The notes: generated by a model from the letters alone, not told the origin. DNA of 64,000 bases from Candidatus Obscuribacterales bacterium (GCA_019747875.1 JAIEQI010000002.1:1-64000); one strand, 5' to 3'; shown: positions 52,636 to 61,931, counted from the stretch's first letter. Translations and numbers: made by a program.

Positions 52636-53022
52636 CTAACCGAAGATTCCTCTGGCCTGCAAGCGCACGTTCTCAGCGTCCGTCTTTTTGCCTCGAGCTT
52701 CAAGACAGGCTGCCAGATTGCGCAGCGACATGGAATATACCATATGGTCGTCGCCAAGTGTGTGGGCATAGATTTTGATAGCGCGACGATATAAGGCTTC
52801 TGCTTCGGTAAAGCGTTCTAGGAACATGTAGAGATCAGCCAGATAGGTGGCTGCCTCTGCAACATCAGGATGGTCGTGCCCGACTTGCTGTGCAGCCTGG
52901 TGCAATGCATCTTGATAGAGTTCTTCAGTATGTTTGTCAACCTTGAGGGATGTTTCTGCGTGGACGAGTTGAAGCTTCCAGCGCTTTTGCGCTGGGCGGT
53001 CATGCCAGGGTATGGCTTCCAT
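52636..53022 (-). CDS. Small TPR protein in the MacAB-like operon
   Basis: The 128-residue product has two KLC-type TPRs: HTEELYQDALHQAAQQVG...HPDVAEAATYLADLYMFLE and AEALYRRAIKIYAHTLGDDH, then SMSLRNLAACLEARGKKTDA. No signal or membrane helix is seen. It lies between the permease (146 bases upstream) and the ATPase (7 bases downstream), an odd position within a MacAB operon. It may bind the ATPase or a cargo protein in the cytosol; that is inference from position. Confidence 0.8.
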   Translation of the reverse strand: MEAIPWHDRPAQKRWKLQLVHAETSLKVDKHTEELYQDALHQAAQQVGHDHPDVAEAATYLADLYMFLERFTEAEALYRRAIKIYAHTLGDDHMVYSMSLRNLAACLEARGKKTDAENVRLQARGIFG

Positions 53023-53168
53023 TGGGGACCTCCGGCTCGAAAGGGGGAATTTCGGGCACCATGTACTTTATACCCTGCAGAGCCAATTACGAAGCTAAAA
53101 GTAGGTATTTCATAGCTAAAAATTCGCCGGTTCGGGTAGCCACTTTTTTTGAGCCGAGTTCTTCGAAT

Positions 53169-54398
53169 CTATTCAGATCTCAATGCCACGATCGGATCGA
53201 GGTTTGCGGCTCTACGAGCTGGATAGATTCCAAAGAAGAGACCAACCACGAGTGAAACGATGAATGAGAGAATCACCGATTCAGGGGTGACGACCGTTGT
53301 CCATTTTGCAAAATTGTTTACCGCCCAGGAAGCTCCCAGTCCAATTCCAATTCCGGTTAGTCCGCCTGAAAGAGTGAGCACGGTTGCCTCGATCACAAAT
53401 TGCCAGAGTATGTCACCTGGCCTTGCTCCTAGCGCTTTCCTGATTCCAATTTCGCGTGTGCGTTCAGTTACCGAAACCAGCATGATGTTCATTACACCGA
53501 TGCCACCAACTAGTAGTGATATGCCTGCGGTGGAGCCGAGCAGCACTGTGAAAATGCCTGTGACAGATTCGGCCGTCTGTAGGAACTCTTTCTGTGTTCG
53601 CAAGATGAAGTCATCCTGAAAAGGTGGACGAATCTTATGCCGCAGCCGCATCAAGTTTGTTATTTGAAACTGCGCCGGGAGGACATCATCGTCGCTTCTT
53701 GCTTTGATTGTTACCCAGTTGACGTTATGTCCGGTGACGGCTTTCAAACCGAACAAACGATGATAGCCAGTCGTGAGCGGGATAAAGATCTGGTCATCCA
53801 TATCCATAAATTGGGTGGCGCCTTTCTTTTCCATGACGCCGACAACCTGAAACAACTCCCCGCGAATCAAGACTTCTTTTCCGATGGGATTAGTGTCAAC
53901 GAAGAGATTGTCAGCGACCGTTTGGCCGACAACACAAACGCGAGCGTTATGTTCGAGTTCATCTTCGGAAAAGAAACGACCCTGCTCGGGCTTGAAATTT
54001 CGCACATCCGTATAATCGGGCGTGGTAGCACAGATGGTGGTGCTTGTGTTCATATTTCCAAATTGAACTTGTTGCTGCGTCATGTTGCCTGGCGCAACAT
54101 TGTCCACGGTTGGACATGTTTCTTTTATTGCTTTGCCGTCTTCCCATGTAAGTGTGGCGGCAGTCCCCATTCCCATAGAGACGTGCCCCGTGCTCGCCGC
54201 TCCGGCTCGCAGAAAGATGATATTGGTACCAAGTGCCTGGATCTGTTTGTCCGCCTCGACCTTTGCTCCCTGCCCTATGGCCAGCAGCGTGATCACGGCG
54301 GCAATACCGATGATGATTCCGAGCACGGTAAGTGTGCTTCGGAGGCGATTTGCCATTATGCTTTGCCAGGCGATGCCAACGAGTTCCAGCAAGTTCAT
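53169..54398 (-). CDS. ABC permease, MacB/FtsX-type
   Basis: The 409-residue product has one N-terminal membrane helix (about 20-45; LTVLGIIIGIAAVITLLAIG), a large periplasmic domain (about 50-280) and three C-terminal helices (about 285-400), with the FtsX-domain SLLVGGIGVMNIMLVSVTER and GIRKALGARPGDIL motifs. The MacB-type nucleotide domain is encoded separately, downstream, not fused as in E. coli MacB. It starts 5 bases after the stop of the fusion-protein gene. A substrate (peptide, lipid or antibiotic) cannot be named. Confidence 0.93.
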   Translation of the reverse strand: MNLLELVGIAWQSIMANRLRSTLTVLGIIIGIAAVITLLAIGQGAKVEADKQIQALGTNIIFLRAGAASTGHVSMGMGTAATLTWEDGKAIKETCPTVDNVAPGNMTQQQVQFGNMNTSTTICATTPDYTDVRNFKPEQGRFFSEDELEHNARVCVVGQTVADNLFVDTNPIGKEVLIRGELFQVVGVMEKKGATQFMDMDDQIFIPLTTGYHRLFGLKAVTGHNVNWVTIKARSDDDVLPAQFQITNLMRLRHKIRPPFQDDFILRTQKEFLQTAESVTGIFTVLLGSTAGISLLVGGIGVMNIMLVSVTERTREIGIRKALGARPGDILWQFVIEATVLTLSGGLTGIGIGLGASWAVNNFAKWTTVVTPESVILSFIVSLVVGLFFGIYPARRAANLDPIVALRSE

Positions 54399-54403
54399 GG
54401 GAT

Positions 54404-56005
54404 TTACATTTTCTTTCCGAAGCCACGCGGTATCGGTGCGCTGTTCTTGCCACCGCCCATGCCACCACCACGACCACCGCGGCCGCCGCTGGATTTATCA
54501 TTGGGATCTTCGGCGTAACCTTCTTCGATAAGCTGATCTTTGCTTAGCCCGAGAAATACCTTGTCACCCTCTTTTAAGCCAGAGGTGATCACGGTATTGC
54601 TGCCAGTGCTTTGACCAATCGCAATTGGTTTGAAACGAGGGGAGCCGTCTTTCTTCGGAACATAGACCCCGGACTTTCCATGCTTTGAGACTACGCAAAC
54701 TGTTGGAACCAGCAAGCAGCCGTCTTTTTTACCGCAGTCGAAATCGGCATTGATGTTCATTCCGGACATCAGGTGATGTTGCGGATCATCATCGATGCTT
54801 GTGTGGACCTCAAAGCTTGTGACGTTTTGAGTTACGACAGCCTCTGGGGCAATCAACGTTACTTTGCCGTGAAATTTCTTGTCGGGATAAGCATTCGCGC
54901 TTAATGTCACTGCTTGTCCCTTGTGGATGTTCTGCAAATCTGTTTCTGATACTGATGCCACTAATTCTAGTTCTCCAGCCAAGCTCACTATGGAACTAGA
55001 GGTCGCTGACAATGTTGCTGACGATGTTGTCGGCGTTACAATCGCTCCTTCATCGGTGAATTTCTGCGTTATGGTTCCATCAAATGGTGCAACAATGCGC
55101 ATGTCGTTCATTTGACTTTGCAGAAAAGCCAGGTTGCCTTGCGCTTGTAATAGCGCAGATTGGGACGCCTTGATGTCTTCGCGCCTGAATCCCTCGCGAG
55201 ACATACTCAATCGATTCTTGACGCTGTCGAGATCTGCCTTTGCTTGTGCTAAAGCTGCTTCTGCCTGTTTGAAATCTTGCTGAACTTTCTCCAGATTCGC
55301 TCTTGCAACATCGGCGACTGTTGCTGCATTGAGAGCTTCTTGATCTGACACAGCGCCCGCTTTGCCCAGCATGCTGAGGCGACCAGCGTTCGTTTCATCT
55401 CGTCTGAGGCTTGCTTGTGCGGCTTTGAGGTCTGCTGAAACGCGCGACAATGACAAAGTTGCGTAACGGACAAGCCCCTGTGCTTTTACATGTTGTGCCT
55501 GCAGATCGGCGATCTCCTGAGGACGACTACCGTGAAGAGACTTTTCAAAGTTAGCTTCCGCTACTTTTGCGGCGCCACTTGCCGCCTGAAACTGCCCCTT
55601 CAGATTGCTATCGTCCATGACGGCGATGAGCTGACCTTTTTTGACGAAGTCACCCTGCTTCACATAAAGTTTGCGCAAAAGCCCGGTGAATTTCGGACTG
55701 ATTTTGACCTGGTTGACTGGGCGAATGACGCCTGTTGCTGAGACTTTGAAATCGACGCTACCGGTTTTCACAATTGCTGTGTTTTTTGAAACATTGGCCG
55801 GTATTTGTTCTTGCTGGGAGAGGTAGTACCAATACCCGCCGCCTCCTAGCACTGCCAACAAAGTCAAAATAGTGAAAACAGCAACGCGCTTTCTCTTTTT
55901 CTTCGGTTTGACTTCAGGCTTTGCAACGGCAGCTTCTCTGCGCTTAGAAAGCATGGGGCTTTCTTCGGCTTCACTCGTTTGCAATGTCAATTTCTCTTCG
56001 TTCAT
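54404..56005 (-). CDS. HlyD/MacA-type membrane-fusion protein
   Basis: The 533-residue product has a charged N-terminus, one membrane helix (about 42-65; FTILTLLAVLGGGGYWYYL), then the periplasmic adaptor: a barrel-sandwich half (TGLLRKLYVKQGDFVKKGQL), a long coiled-coil hairpin (about 150-290), and the closing part (MRIVAPFDGTITQKFTDEG). The C-terminus is rich in Gly and Arg (SSGGRGGRGGGMGGGK). It should bridge the permease to an outer-membrane TolC-type channel, whose gene is not in the window. It is the first gene of the operon. The ATG has only a weak ribosome site. Confidence 0.92.
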   Translation of the reverse strand: MNEEKLTLQTSEAEESPMLSKRREAAVAKPEVKPKKKRKRVAVFTILTLLAVLGGGGYWYYLSQQEQIPANVSKNTAIVKTGSVDFKVSATGVIRPVNQVKISPKFTGLLRKLYVKQGDFVKKGQLIAVMDDSNLKGQFQAASGAAKVAEANFEKSLHGSRPQEIADLQAQHVKAQGLVRYATLSLSRVSADLKAAQASLRRDETNAGRLSMLGKAGAVSDQEALNAATVADVARANLEKVQQDFKQAEAALAQAKADLDSVKNRLSMSREGFRREDIKASQSALLQAQGNLAFLQSQMNDMRIVAPFDGTITQKFTDEGAIVTPTTSSATLSATSSSIVSLAGELELVASVSETDLQNIHKGQAVTLSANAYPDKKFHGKVTLIAPEAVVTQNVTSFEVHTSIDDDPQHHLMSGMNINADFDCGKKDGCLLVPTVCVVSKHGKSGVYVPKKDGSPRFKPIAIGQSTGSNTVITSGLKEGDKVFLGLSKDQLIEEGYAEDPNDKSSGGRGGRGGGMGGGKNSAPIPRGFGKKM

Positions 56006-56407
56006 CCCAATATGTATCCGGTTTTGAATGCAAACTCGACTGTACTGATTAGCTTTTTAGCTGGAGACTGGCGAGTACTGCTTGGCAGCTGCGGCAAAGC
56101 CTGCTCTGCACCTCTACATCTTAGCAGCCTTTAGCCCTGTGGATGAAGGGGCCTGGTTCCGGTGGGGGTGTGAGCGCAGATGTCCCGTTTGCGCGCGATT
56201 GCGGAACACTGTAGGAGTCAAGGCCGTATCCCGCGTAGTGTCTGCTGGGGAATACGTCTGCATCGTGGACGCAGTGCCTGCCCGCGAGTTTAAGGTTCGG
56301 ACCCAAAAATGTCATGAGTAAGACCCCTTGATGTCCCAATCCCTTTTTATTCTTAGAGAGTCAGAGGAGCTGGAAGCAGGGCCGGCGAAGAGTTGAGGAA
56401 TACAAAA
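56006..56407. other. Intergenic stretch without clear gene
   Basis: This gap of about 400 bases separates the divergent fusion-protein and 456-aa genes. Short open frames here have no ribosome sites and no recognisable product. Promoters for both genes must lie in it, but I see no convincing -35/-10 pair. Confidence 0.4.
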
Positions 56408-57778
56408 ATGGATTCGACATTAATGAACGCATGGTCTGAAGGTGCAGATCGAAACGAACCGGCAACGCCCTTCCAGGATGAGTCGTTCCGCCACGATATG
56501 AATCGATGGGGCACAAGACGCTGTGAGCTCGGTATGGGTCAGGCTCAGCCGGCTGATGACTTCGGCTGCGGATTGATCATTGATGAACACGCACCGGAAC
56601 CGTTCAGAACTTGGTCGCCGTCTAATCCGGTCGACAGAAGGGATCCGGGAGCGCAAACCAATGACTTTTCTGAACGTAGTGCGACGATGAGACCGGCGCC
56701 AAACGACTTCCCTCAGAAGGATGTGGTTCGCGCTGACAGACCCTCGCACAGCATTCCGTCCGAACGACACGAGGCAATCCATAGTAATGATGCTCTTCCG
56801 AGCGATCCTGCGACGCATCAGCCCGAACCATTCAGACCTGGGCATCGCCAGGTCTTAGATCGCGACATTCCGATTCTGAATGAAAAACATAATCCTCACT
56901 CGCGTGACTCGTTTGATCATTTCCCAGCGCCCTCGGTGAATATTTCGGACCATCTATATAGAACGCCAGTAGATAAAGTACAGCCTGGAAAACCCTCCGA
57001 AATCACTATTCCTTCGGACTCGGAAAGGACACCCGGCGATGTTGATTCTAATTTCTTCAAGGGTGATCGCTTCTCTAATTTCGTCGGCAAGGATCGTTGC
57101 AGTGTCACCACGGCTGGAGACAAGCACTGGGATGTTCTTAAAGGTGCCGATGGCAAAACAACATATGCTCGAATTCAGGAGCCACTGCCAGACGGTTCTG
57201 GCTATAGAGTGACTGAATACCGCAGTCCGTTCCGCGATTCACAATTGCTTGGTTCATGCTACGAAGTTGATAACGAGGGTCGTGTAAAGCGCTCTTCCGT
57301 TGAAACATTGCAGCTGGACGCCTCCCTTCGCCTTGCAAAAAAGAATTTATCCGCTTCCGTTGATATTAATGGCAATTTGAGTGTTAGCGTACCGGGCGCC
57401 GGTCGCATTGAAGACATGACGCGCACCTATTATCGAAACGGAACCGAGATGGACAAGTTTGTTGATAGCTCGCGTGTTTCGCAGCCCCTTAGTGTTTCAG
57501 CTAAGTTCAGAACCGATGAGAGCGGACAACGTGAAACTGGTATGCAGCGTGGTCAAGCCGCACCCACCGAGATGCCTTACATGGTGATTACCAGCCCGCT
57601 AACGGACAAGGCATCGGCACCGGATTCGAATGATAGGTCGGTGTACATGTATGATTCCTTCGAGAACAACTATTACTGCACTCAAGGACCGGACACCGGC
57701 AATCGCTACGAGATTAGCGTTCGCAACCGCATTCTGATTCGCAACCAACGCCCCGCCCCATCGCGCTGCCGCCACTAA
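56408..57778 (+). CDS. Hypothetical signal-less protein, 456 aa
   Basis: No family is recognised. The ATG at 56408 has GAGG nine bases upstream, better than an upstream TTG. The first 210 residues are Pro, Arg, Asp, Ser and His-rich and likely disordered (HEAIHSNDALPSDPATHQPE). The C-terminal 240 residues look folded and beta-rich (KHWDVLKGADGKTTYARIQE; SASVDINGNLSVSVPG; GNRYEISVRNRILIRN). The plan, disordered N-terminus and folded C-terminus with no signal peptide, is the same as in the M15-like protein at 45544. A strong terminator follows. Confidence 0.6.
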   Translation: MDSTLMNAWSEGADRNEPATPFQDESFRHDMNRWGTRRCELGMGQAQPADDFGCGLIIDEHAPEPFRTWSPSNPVDRRDPGAQTNDFSERSATMRPAPNDFPQKDVVRADRPSHSIPSERHEAIHSNDALPSDPATHQPEPFRPGHRQVLDRDIPILNEKHNPHSRDSFDHFPAPSVNISDHLYRTPVDKVQPGKPSEITIPSDSERTPGDVDSNFFKGDRFSNFVGKDRCSVTTAGDKHWDVLKGADGKTTYARIQEPLPDGSGYRVTEYRSPFRDSQLLGSCYEVDNEGRVKRSSVETLQLDASLRLAKKNLSASVDINGNLSVSVPGAGRIEDMTRTYYRNGTEMDKFVDSSRVSQPLSVSAKFRTDESGQRETGMQRGQAAPTEMPYMVITSPLTDKASAPDSNDRSVYMYDSFENNYYCTQGPDTGNRYEISVRNRILIRNQRPAPSRCRH

Positions 57779-57807
57779 ATCTAGTGCGTGGTATTTCGAT
57801 TCCCCAG

Positions 57808-57836
57808 AAGCGACGCATTGCGTCGCTTTCTTGTTT
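57808..57836 (+). terminator. Rho-independent terminator
   Basis: AGCGACGC and GCGTCGCT form an 8-bp stem with ATT loop, extended by A-T pairs, then TTCTTGTTT. It lies 30 bases after the stop of the 456-aa gene and overlaps the end of the convergent gene at 57835. Confidence 0.85.
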
Positions 57837-58410
57837 AGAAGGCTTCTGAGAGGACCTGGCTGAGTTCGCCCATGTACTTGAATGTTGCCTGGCAAAGATC
57901 CAGGTCCATGTCTTTGAAGTTAACGCCCTGGTTGAAATAGATTCCTTCGTCTGTCTTCACTACCATTTCTTTCAAATGGCAATCATCATGCAGAGTCAGG
58001 AGAATTTCAGAGACGCCTGGATATTTGACGAAGCGTAGTGCCGGTTCTTCGTTATCATAAGTAATGATCATGCACTTCTCAAGCCGCTTGTCGTGGACCT
58101 TTTGCCCTTTGGTTTCGAACAGAAAGAGACGCGAGGCGATCGACCAGAATCCTTTTCCAATTCGCGGAAGAAAATTGATTTTTGCTTGATCTTTGTCATA
58201 GTGCGAGCGATCTTCGTCTGGATTCTCGACAATGTTGGTTTCGAGCGCGTAACTGACAGACCAGGGGAAACCAACCATGAACGCCTCAAGGCGGGCTGGA
58301 AAACCGTTTACGACTCCCCTGATGCAAACGGCGACGCGATCGGAGTCATCGATAACTTCACCATCGATCAAACCGGCAACGGCTTCCTGTTTTCCTTGGA
58401 GTTCAACCAT
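57835..58410 (-). CDS. Hypothetical protein, 191 aa, coupled to TPR gene
   Basis: The product is soluble and acidic, with no signal peptide. No family is recognised with confidence; the pattern (QEAVAGLIDGEVIDDSDRVA; FWSIASRLFLFETKGQKVHD; SEILLTLHDDCHLKEM) recalls small YbjN- or chaperone-like folds, but only weakly. Its ATG overlaps the stop codon of the TPR gene by one base (TAATG), so translation is coupled. It may assist the TPR protein. It converges with the 456-aa gene and shares its terminator region. Confidence 0.65.
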   Translation of the reverse strand: MVELQGKQEAVAGLIDGEVIDDSDRVAVCIRGVVNGFPARLEAFMVGFPWSVSYALETNIVENPDEDRSHYDKDQAKINFLPRIGKGFWSIASRLFLFETKGQKVHDKRLEKCMIITYDNEEPALRFVKYPGVSEILLTLHDDCHLKEMVVKTDEGIYFNQGVNFKDMDLDLCQATFKYMGELSQVLSEAF

Positions 58411-59441
58411 TATTTGCTGGTTTCGTCAGTGTTTTCTTCTTTTGGAGCCGGTGCTACGATGTTCATTTTGACTTCGCCGTCGGCAGGATCATCTTTTCCC
58501 ATCAAGCTGTCGAGCGCTGTTACTTGCTTCTTCGCTTCAGCTACGAATTCTCCGTCCGGCTGCAATTGCATCGCTTTGTTCAGCATGCAAACCGCTTGAG
58601 CCGCATGGCGTTGTCTTGCAAATATCAAGCCGACTTCGTAGTACGCATCAGCCATATTTGGATTGGTCTTGATGGTGAGAACGTAGTTTTCCAGAGCCTT
58701 CTGCAGGTCCTTCTCGTTTTTCCAAGCATTAGCCATGTTGAAGTATGCTGAGTAGAAGTTTTGATCTACTTCGATCGCTTTTTGCCATTTTTCCATGGCT
58801 TCTGCAACTTTGCCTTTCGAGTAGAGTACGCTGCCCATGCCGTTCAAGGAGAATGGGTTCGATGGTTTCAGCACGATCGCTTTCTTAAATGCATCGCTTG
58901 CTTTTGCGAAATTGCGCTGAGCAATGTAGATGAGTCCGAGATTGCAAAATGCCTGCTCAAGCCTGTCATCCGCATCAATTGCGCTTTTGTATTTCTGGAT
59001 GGCTTGGTTCAAGAAGCCTTGTTGTTGCAATTCGACGCCTTGATTGTAGTCACGAACAGCTGCTGGATTAAACGGGCGGGAAGGATCCTGGTTCTTCGCT
59101 CCTTCTTCTTTCTTGCCTTCGTCTTTCTTGTTAGCGTGAATTTCTGGCTCAGCCGGATCGCTTTGTTCGAGGGCACCATCTGTGCCTTTTGTTTTCACGA
59201 CTGACGGTTTGTCATCGCCTTCCATGGACTTTGCGGCTTTGGCCTTCTTATCTTTCTTTTTGTCTTTCTTGCTTGCTTTGTCGCCGTCGGTGCTAGCTGC
59301 CTCTGTTGTTTCCTGAGTGGCAGCATTATCTTGAGCTAGTGCGGCACCTGGAAGAAAGCTGAAGCTGATTGCTGCAGCGACTGTAATGCCCGAGGCAATC
59401 ATCCAGTGCTCAAGGCAAAAAGGACTGCATTTCTTAGTCAT
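58410..59441 (-). CDS. Exported TPR protein, 343 aa
   Basis: A signal sequence is present (MIASGITVAAAISFSFLPGA, cleavage after AALA around residue 36). A Lys/Asp/Glu-rich linker follows (SKKDKKKDKKAKAAK). The rest (about 125-310) is five or so TPRs: YNQGVELQQQGFLNQAIQKY, AFCNLGLIYIAQRNFAKASD, SLNGMGSVLYSKGKVAEAME, AYFNMANAWKNEKDLQKALE, AYYEVGLIFARQRHAAQAVC. A periplasmic partner-binding protein is likely. GGAGGT lies upstream of the ATG. It is followed directly by the coupled 191-aa gene. Confidence 0.85.
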   Translation of the reverse strand: MTKKCSPFCLEHWMIASGITVAAAISFSFLPGAALAQDNAATQETTEAASTDGDKASKKDKKKDKKAKAAKSMEGDDKPSVVKTKGTDGALEQSDPAEPEIHANKKDEGKKEEGAKNQDPSRPFNPAAVRDYNQGVELQQQGFLNQAIQKYKSAIDADDRLEQAFCNLGLIYIAQRNFAKASDAFKKAIVLKPSNPFSLNGMGSVLYSKGKVAEAMEKWQKAIEVDQNFYSAYFNMANAWKNEKDLQKALENYVLTIKTNPNMADAYYEVGLIFARQRHAAQAVCMLNKAMQLQPDGEFVAEAKKQVTALDSLMGKDDPADGEVKMNIVAPAPKEENTDETSK

Positions 59442-59743
59442 GTATAAACTGACCTCCAGAGGTTCGACGGCAACAGAAGCGCTTCTGCGCCAATCTCAAA
59501 TTATATCTTGAAAAAAGCACCGTCTGGGAAGAGCTATCCCTCAAAGGTTTTCCCTTGTTTGTTTAGCGACTTAATTACTTATTCGTAATTGTCTTAAAAT
59601 GAGTTATTTTTGATTTTGCTGCATCTGCCTTATATACCTTCTCGCTTTGTTTTTGCGCTGGTGGCTTGATTTGCACGGGCATCGCACAGCTTATCCTTTA
59701 AGCTTCTCAAAGGTGCTTAAAGCGTAGTTGCTGGAGGTTCTCT

Positions 59744-59938
59744 GTGGAAGATGCCCTGAAGTGCCTGGGAGAGAAGCTTACGGCTCGTATGAGTTTGCCG
59801 GACCGCGCAAATGCGCTAGCTGAAGAAGCTGCCAGCGATCTCTGCAAAAAAGGCGATGAATCTGCCTGCTCAGAATTAGCAGACGTTCAGCAGAGAAACC
59901 AGAAGCTGGTACAGAAATACCTACCCCACTGCAAATAG
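59744..59938 (+). CDS. Small hypothetical protein, 64 aa
   Basis: It starts with GTG and has GGAGGT a few bases upstream, a strong ribosome site for such a small gene. The product is soluble, helical and acidic, with four Cys (DALKCLGEKLTARMSL; SDLCKKGDESACSELAD; LPHCK). The pair of Cys about 8 residues apart could bind metal or form a disulfide. No family is recognised. It stands alone between the TPR gene (divergent) and aroQ (convergent, 6 bases apart). Confidence 0.6.
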   Translation: MEDALKCLGEKLTARMSLPDRANALAEEAASDLCKKGDESACSELADVQQRNQKLVQKYLPHCK

Positions 59939-59944
59939 TCTAAC

Positions 59945-60397
59945 TTATGGCTTCAATAGTGCGCGAATTGCCAGCTCATATCCTTGCGTTCCGAGCCCGA
60001 TAATGACACCATGGGCGATGTCAGATAAGTAGCTCTTGTGCCGGAATTCCTCACGAGAAAACGTGTTGGAAATATGCACTTCCACAAAGGGCACGCCGAC
60101 CGAGAGGAAAGCATCTCTGATGGCGATTGACGTATGTCCGAACGCACCAGGGTTGATTACAACGCCGGAGAAATTATTCTTCTTTGTGTTCTGAATGATG
60201 GTGACAAGTTCACCTTCGATGTTCGATTGCACGAATTGCAGTTCGGCCGCACCCAATTCGCTTTCGTTCTTCTTGACGAAGGCTTTTAGTCCTTCGTTGA
60301 TTTCATCCAGCGTTTGAGTTCCGTAAACGTCCGGCTCACGCTGCCCAAGCATGTTGAGATTGGGCCCATTGATTACCAGTAGTCGTCGTGCCGACAT
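59945..60397 (-). CDS. aroQ: 3-dehydroquinate dehydratase, type II
   Basis: AroQ converts 3-dehydroquinate to 3-dehydroshikimate in the shikimate pathway. The 150-residue product matches the family length. Visible are INGPNLNMLGQREPDVYG with the catalytic Tyr, INPGAFGHTSIAIRDA, and VEVHISNTFSREEFRHKSYL with the conserved Arg and His residues. It starts 2 bases after the stop of the 202-aa gene, in an apparent operon with aroK upstream. Both shikimate genes are thus close together. Confidence 0.95.
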   Translation of the reverse strand: MSARRLLVINGPNLNMLGQREPDVYGTQTLDEINEGLKAFVKKNESELGAAELQFVQSNIEGELVTIIQNTKKNNFSGVVINPGAFGHTSIAIRDAFLSVGVPFVEVHISNTFSREEFRHKSYLSDIAHGVIIGLGTQGYELAIRALLKP

Positions 60398-60399
60398 AA

Positions 60400-61008
60400 C
60401 TAGTCGTCAGCCATCGCCTCGAGAGCGCATTGCGCTTCGATCAGGAATGGATCGTTTCTAGCGAGAATGCCGCGTTGTGTCACGAATTGAATTATCTTGC
60501 CGAGCAATTCTTGGACCGATACGTTTTGTCCATTGCAGCTAAGCTGATCGACAATCAAGAACATCAGAGATCCGAGTAAGACTCGCGCTTCAACGTGTCC
60601 AAGGTCGCCTGCGGCCATGCCCTGTGCGAGCGTTTGCTGTTCGAACTCATTGTCGTAAAGGAGTTTCTGACAAACGGCTGATATATTGCCTTTCAGTGGT
60701 TTTGTGCGTTCGTCCGGCAATGTTGCTGCAGCTCTGATCAAATTGAGCTTGTTTCCGGCGTCACCCAAAGATTCGGCCGCGTCCACCAGGTTACGCACGT
60801 TATTCGCCTTGGTGTTGAACTGTCTTTTCAGCTCGTTTTCCGCGACGTTTGCGGTGGGTCTTGTCGCCTGGTCAAAGCGCTTTTCATAGTAATCTTGCAC
60901 CTGCTGGCGCTTGAGCTCAACTCCGAAAGGAATGAGTTCTAGAAATATAGATTCCAAGCCCTCAAGTTGGGACTGCAGAAACATCAATTCTTCCTGGGAA
61001 ACCGTCAA
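60400..61008 (-). CDS. Hypothetical protein between aroK and aroQ, 202 aa
   Basis: I do not recognise the family. A TTG start at 61008 is chosen because AGGAGG is 8 bases upstream; an ATG at 60984 with AGGAAG is also possible. The product is helical and soluble (LQSQLEGLESIFLELIPFGV; YEKRFDQATRP; NLVDAAESLGDAGNKLNLIR), ending with a predicted helix-rich region (GSLMFLIVDQLSCNGQNVSV). It lies 59 bases from aroK and 2 bases from aroQ, so it is in their operon. A role in aromatic synthesis is not shown. Confidence 0.65.
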   Translation of the reverse strand: MTVSQEELMFLQSQLEGLESIFLELIPFGVELKRQQVQDYYEKRFDQATRPTANVAENELKRQFNTKANNVRNLVDAAESLGDAGNKLNLIRAAATLPDERTKPLKGNISAVCQKLLYDNEFEQQTLAQGMAAGDLGHVEARVLLGSLMFLIVDQLSCNGQNVSVQELLGKIIQFVTQRGILARNDPFLIEAQCALEAMADD

Positions 61009-61067
61009 GCCTCATTCCTCCTAGAGAGCTACTCTGTGTGATCTACCTACCCGCTTGGCGGTAGCGA

Positions 61068-61604
61068 TCAAACCAGAGCTAACGATCTAATGATCTCTTC
61101 TGCATGATTCTCTGCTGAGCCATTAGAGGTGTCAATTTTATACCGTGCACGGTTGTAAAATCTGTCCCTTTCAGAGATGAGTTTTTCAAGTTTCTTGCCA
61201 AGTTCTTCCTTTGCCGTTTCGCTGTCTGCCGAGCCGCTAGAGAGAAGAGGGCGCTTTTCACCTGTCATTACTCGTGTAACAAGAACTTCAACTGGAGCTG
61301 TCAGGTAGACGATTTTGCCAAGAGATTCGAGAAGTTGCCAGTTGTTCTCAAAGCATGGCATCCCTCCGCCGGTAGACAAGATGATGTTGCGCCTGTTCAA
61401 GGAGATGAGACTTTGCAGGTAGCTTTGCTCTTGTCTTCTGAATTCGGTCTCGCCATAGGTTTCGAAGATTTGGGCGATGCTGAGTCCCATTCGTGATTCA
61501 ATTTCGCGATCGGCATCACAAAACCGCCAGTTTATTTTCTCGGCAAGAACTTTGCCGATTGACGACTTACCACTTCCTGATGGACCAACTAAGGCTACAA
61601 GCAT
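61068..61604 (-). CDS. aroK: Shikimate kinase
   Basis: AroK phosphorylates shikimate at the 3-OH. The 178-residue product has Walker A GPSGSGKSS, the shikimate-binding DADREIESRMG, ETEFRRQEQ and STGGGMPC, and a lid with GEKRPLLSS. The match is good and the length is typical. It is upstream of the 202-aa gene and aroQ on the same strand. Confidence 0.94.
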   Translation of the reverse strand: MLVALVGPSGSGKSSIGKVLAEKINWRFCDADREIESRMGLSIAQIFETYGETEFRRQEQSYLQSLISLNRRNIILSTGGGMPCFENNWQLLESLGKIVYLTAPVEVLVTRVMTGEKRPLLSSGSADSETAKEELGKKLEKLISERDRFYNRARYKIDTSNGSAENHAEEIIRSLALV

Positions 61605-61931
61605 GACTAAGAACTACTTTCTCACACTGAAACAAGACAATGAATTCCGAAGGCTTTGATCATTAGATTCGATCTCGTTGCTTTTGGAGCTGGGTTCAGT
61701 CCCGTCTCTTTTGAAGTCGGTTTCGATCCTGTTGCTTTGAAGCTTCCGATCCCGGGAGCGCCGGCATCTTGCCGGCTTCTATTTCTAAGCGATTCTAGAC
61801 GGATTCTATGTCGAGGAACGTTCGGCCCACTTCATTCAGTAAACAGAACCGATCCGCTCTCTGCGCTATAGAGGAGATTCCATCACAGCGGATTTCATTC
61901 AACATAACAGATAAACTTGAAATTTGTCTGA
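61605..61931. other. Intergenic stretch with a small hairpin repeat
   Basis: No gene is seen. GCCGGCATCTTGCCGGC (about 61759-61775) is a compact hairpin of the type that replaces one arm of repeat copy B near 12383-12417. The open frame at 61656-61871 runs through it and has no ribosome site. Confidence 0.4.

Noticed and set aside
53637..54518. Plus-strand 293-codon frame
   Set aside because: Antisense to the MacB-like permease, which has clear family motifs.
61656..61871. Plus-strand 71-codon frame
   Set aside because: It runs through a hairpin repeat and has no ribosome site.
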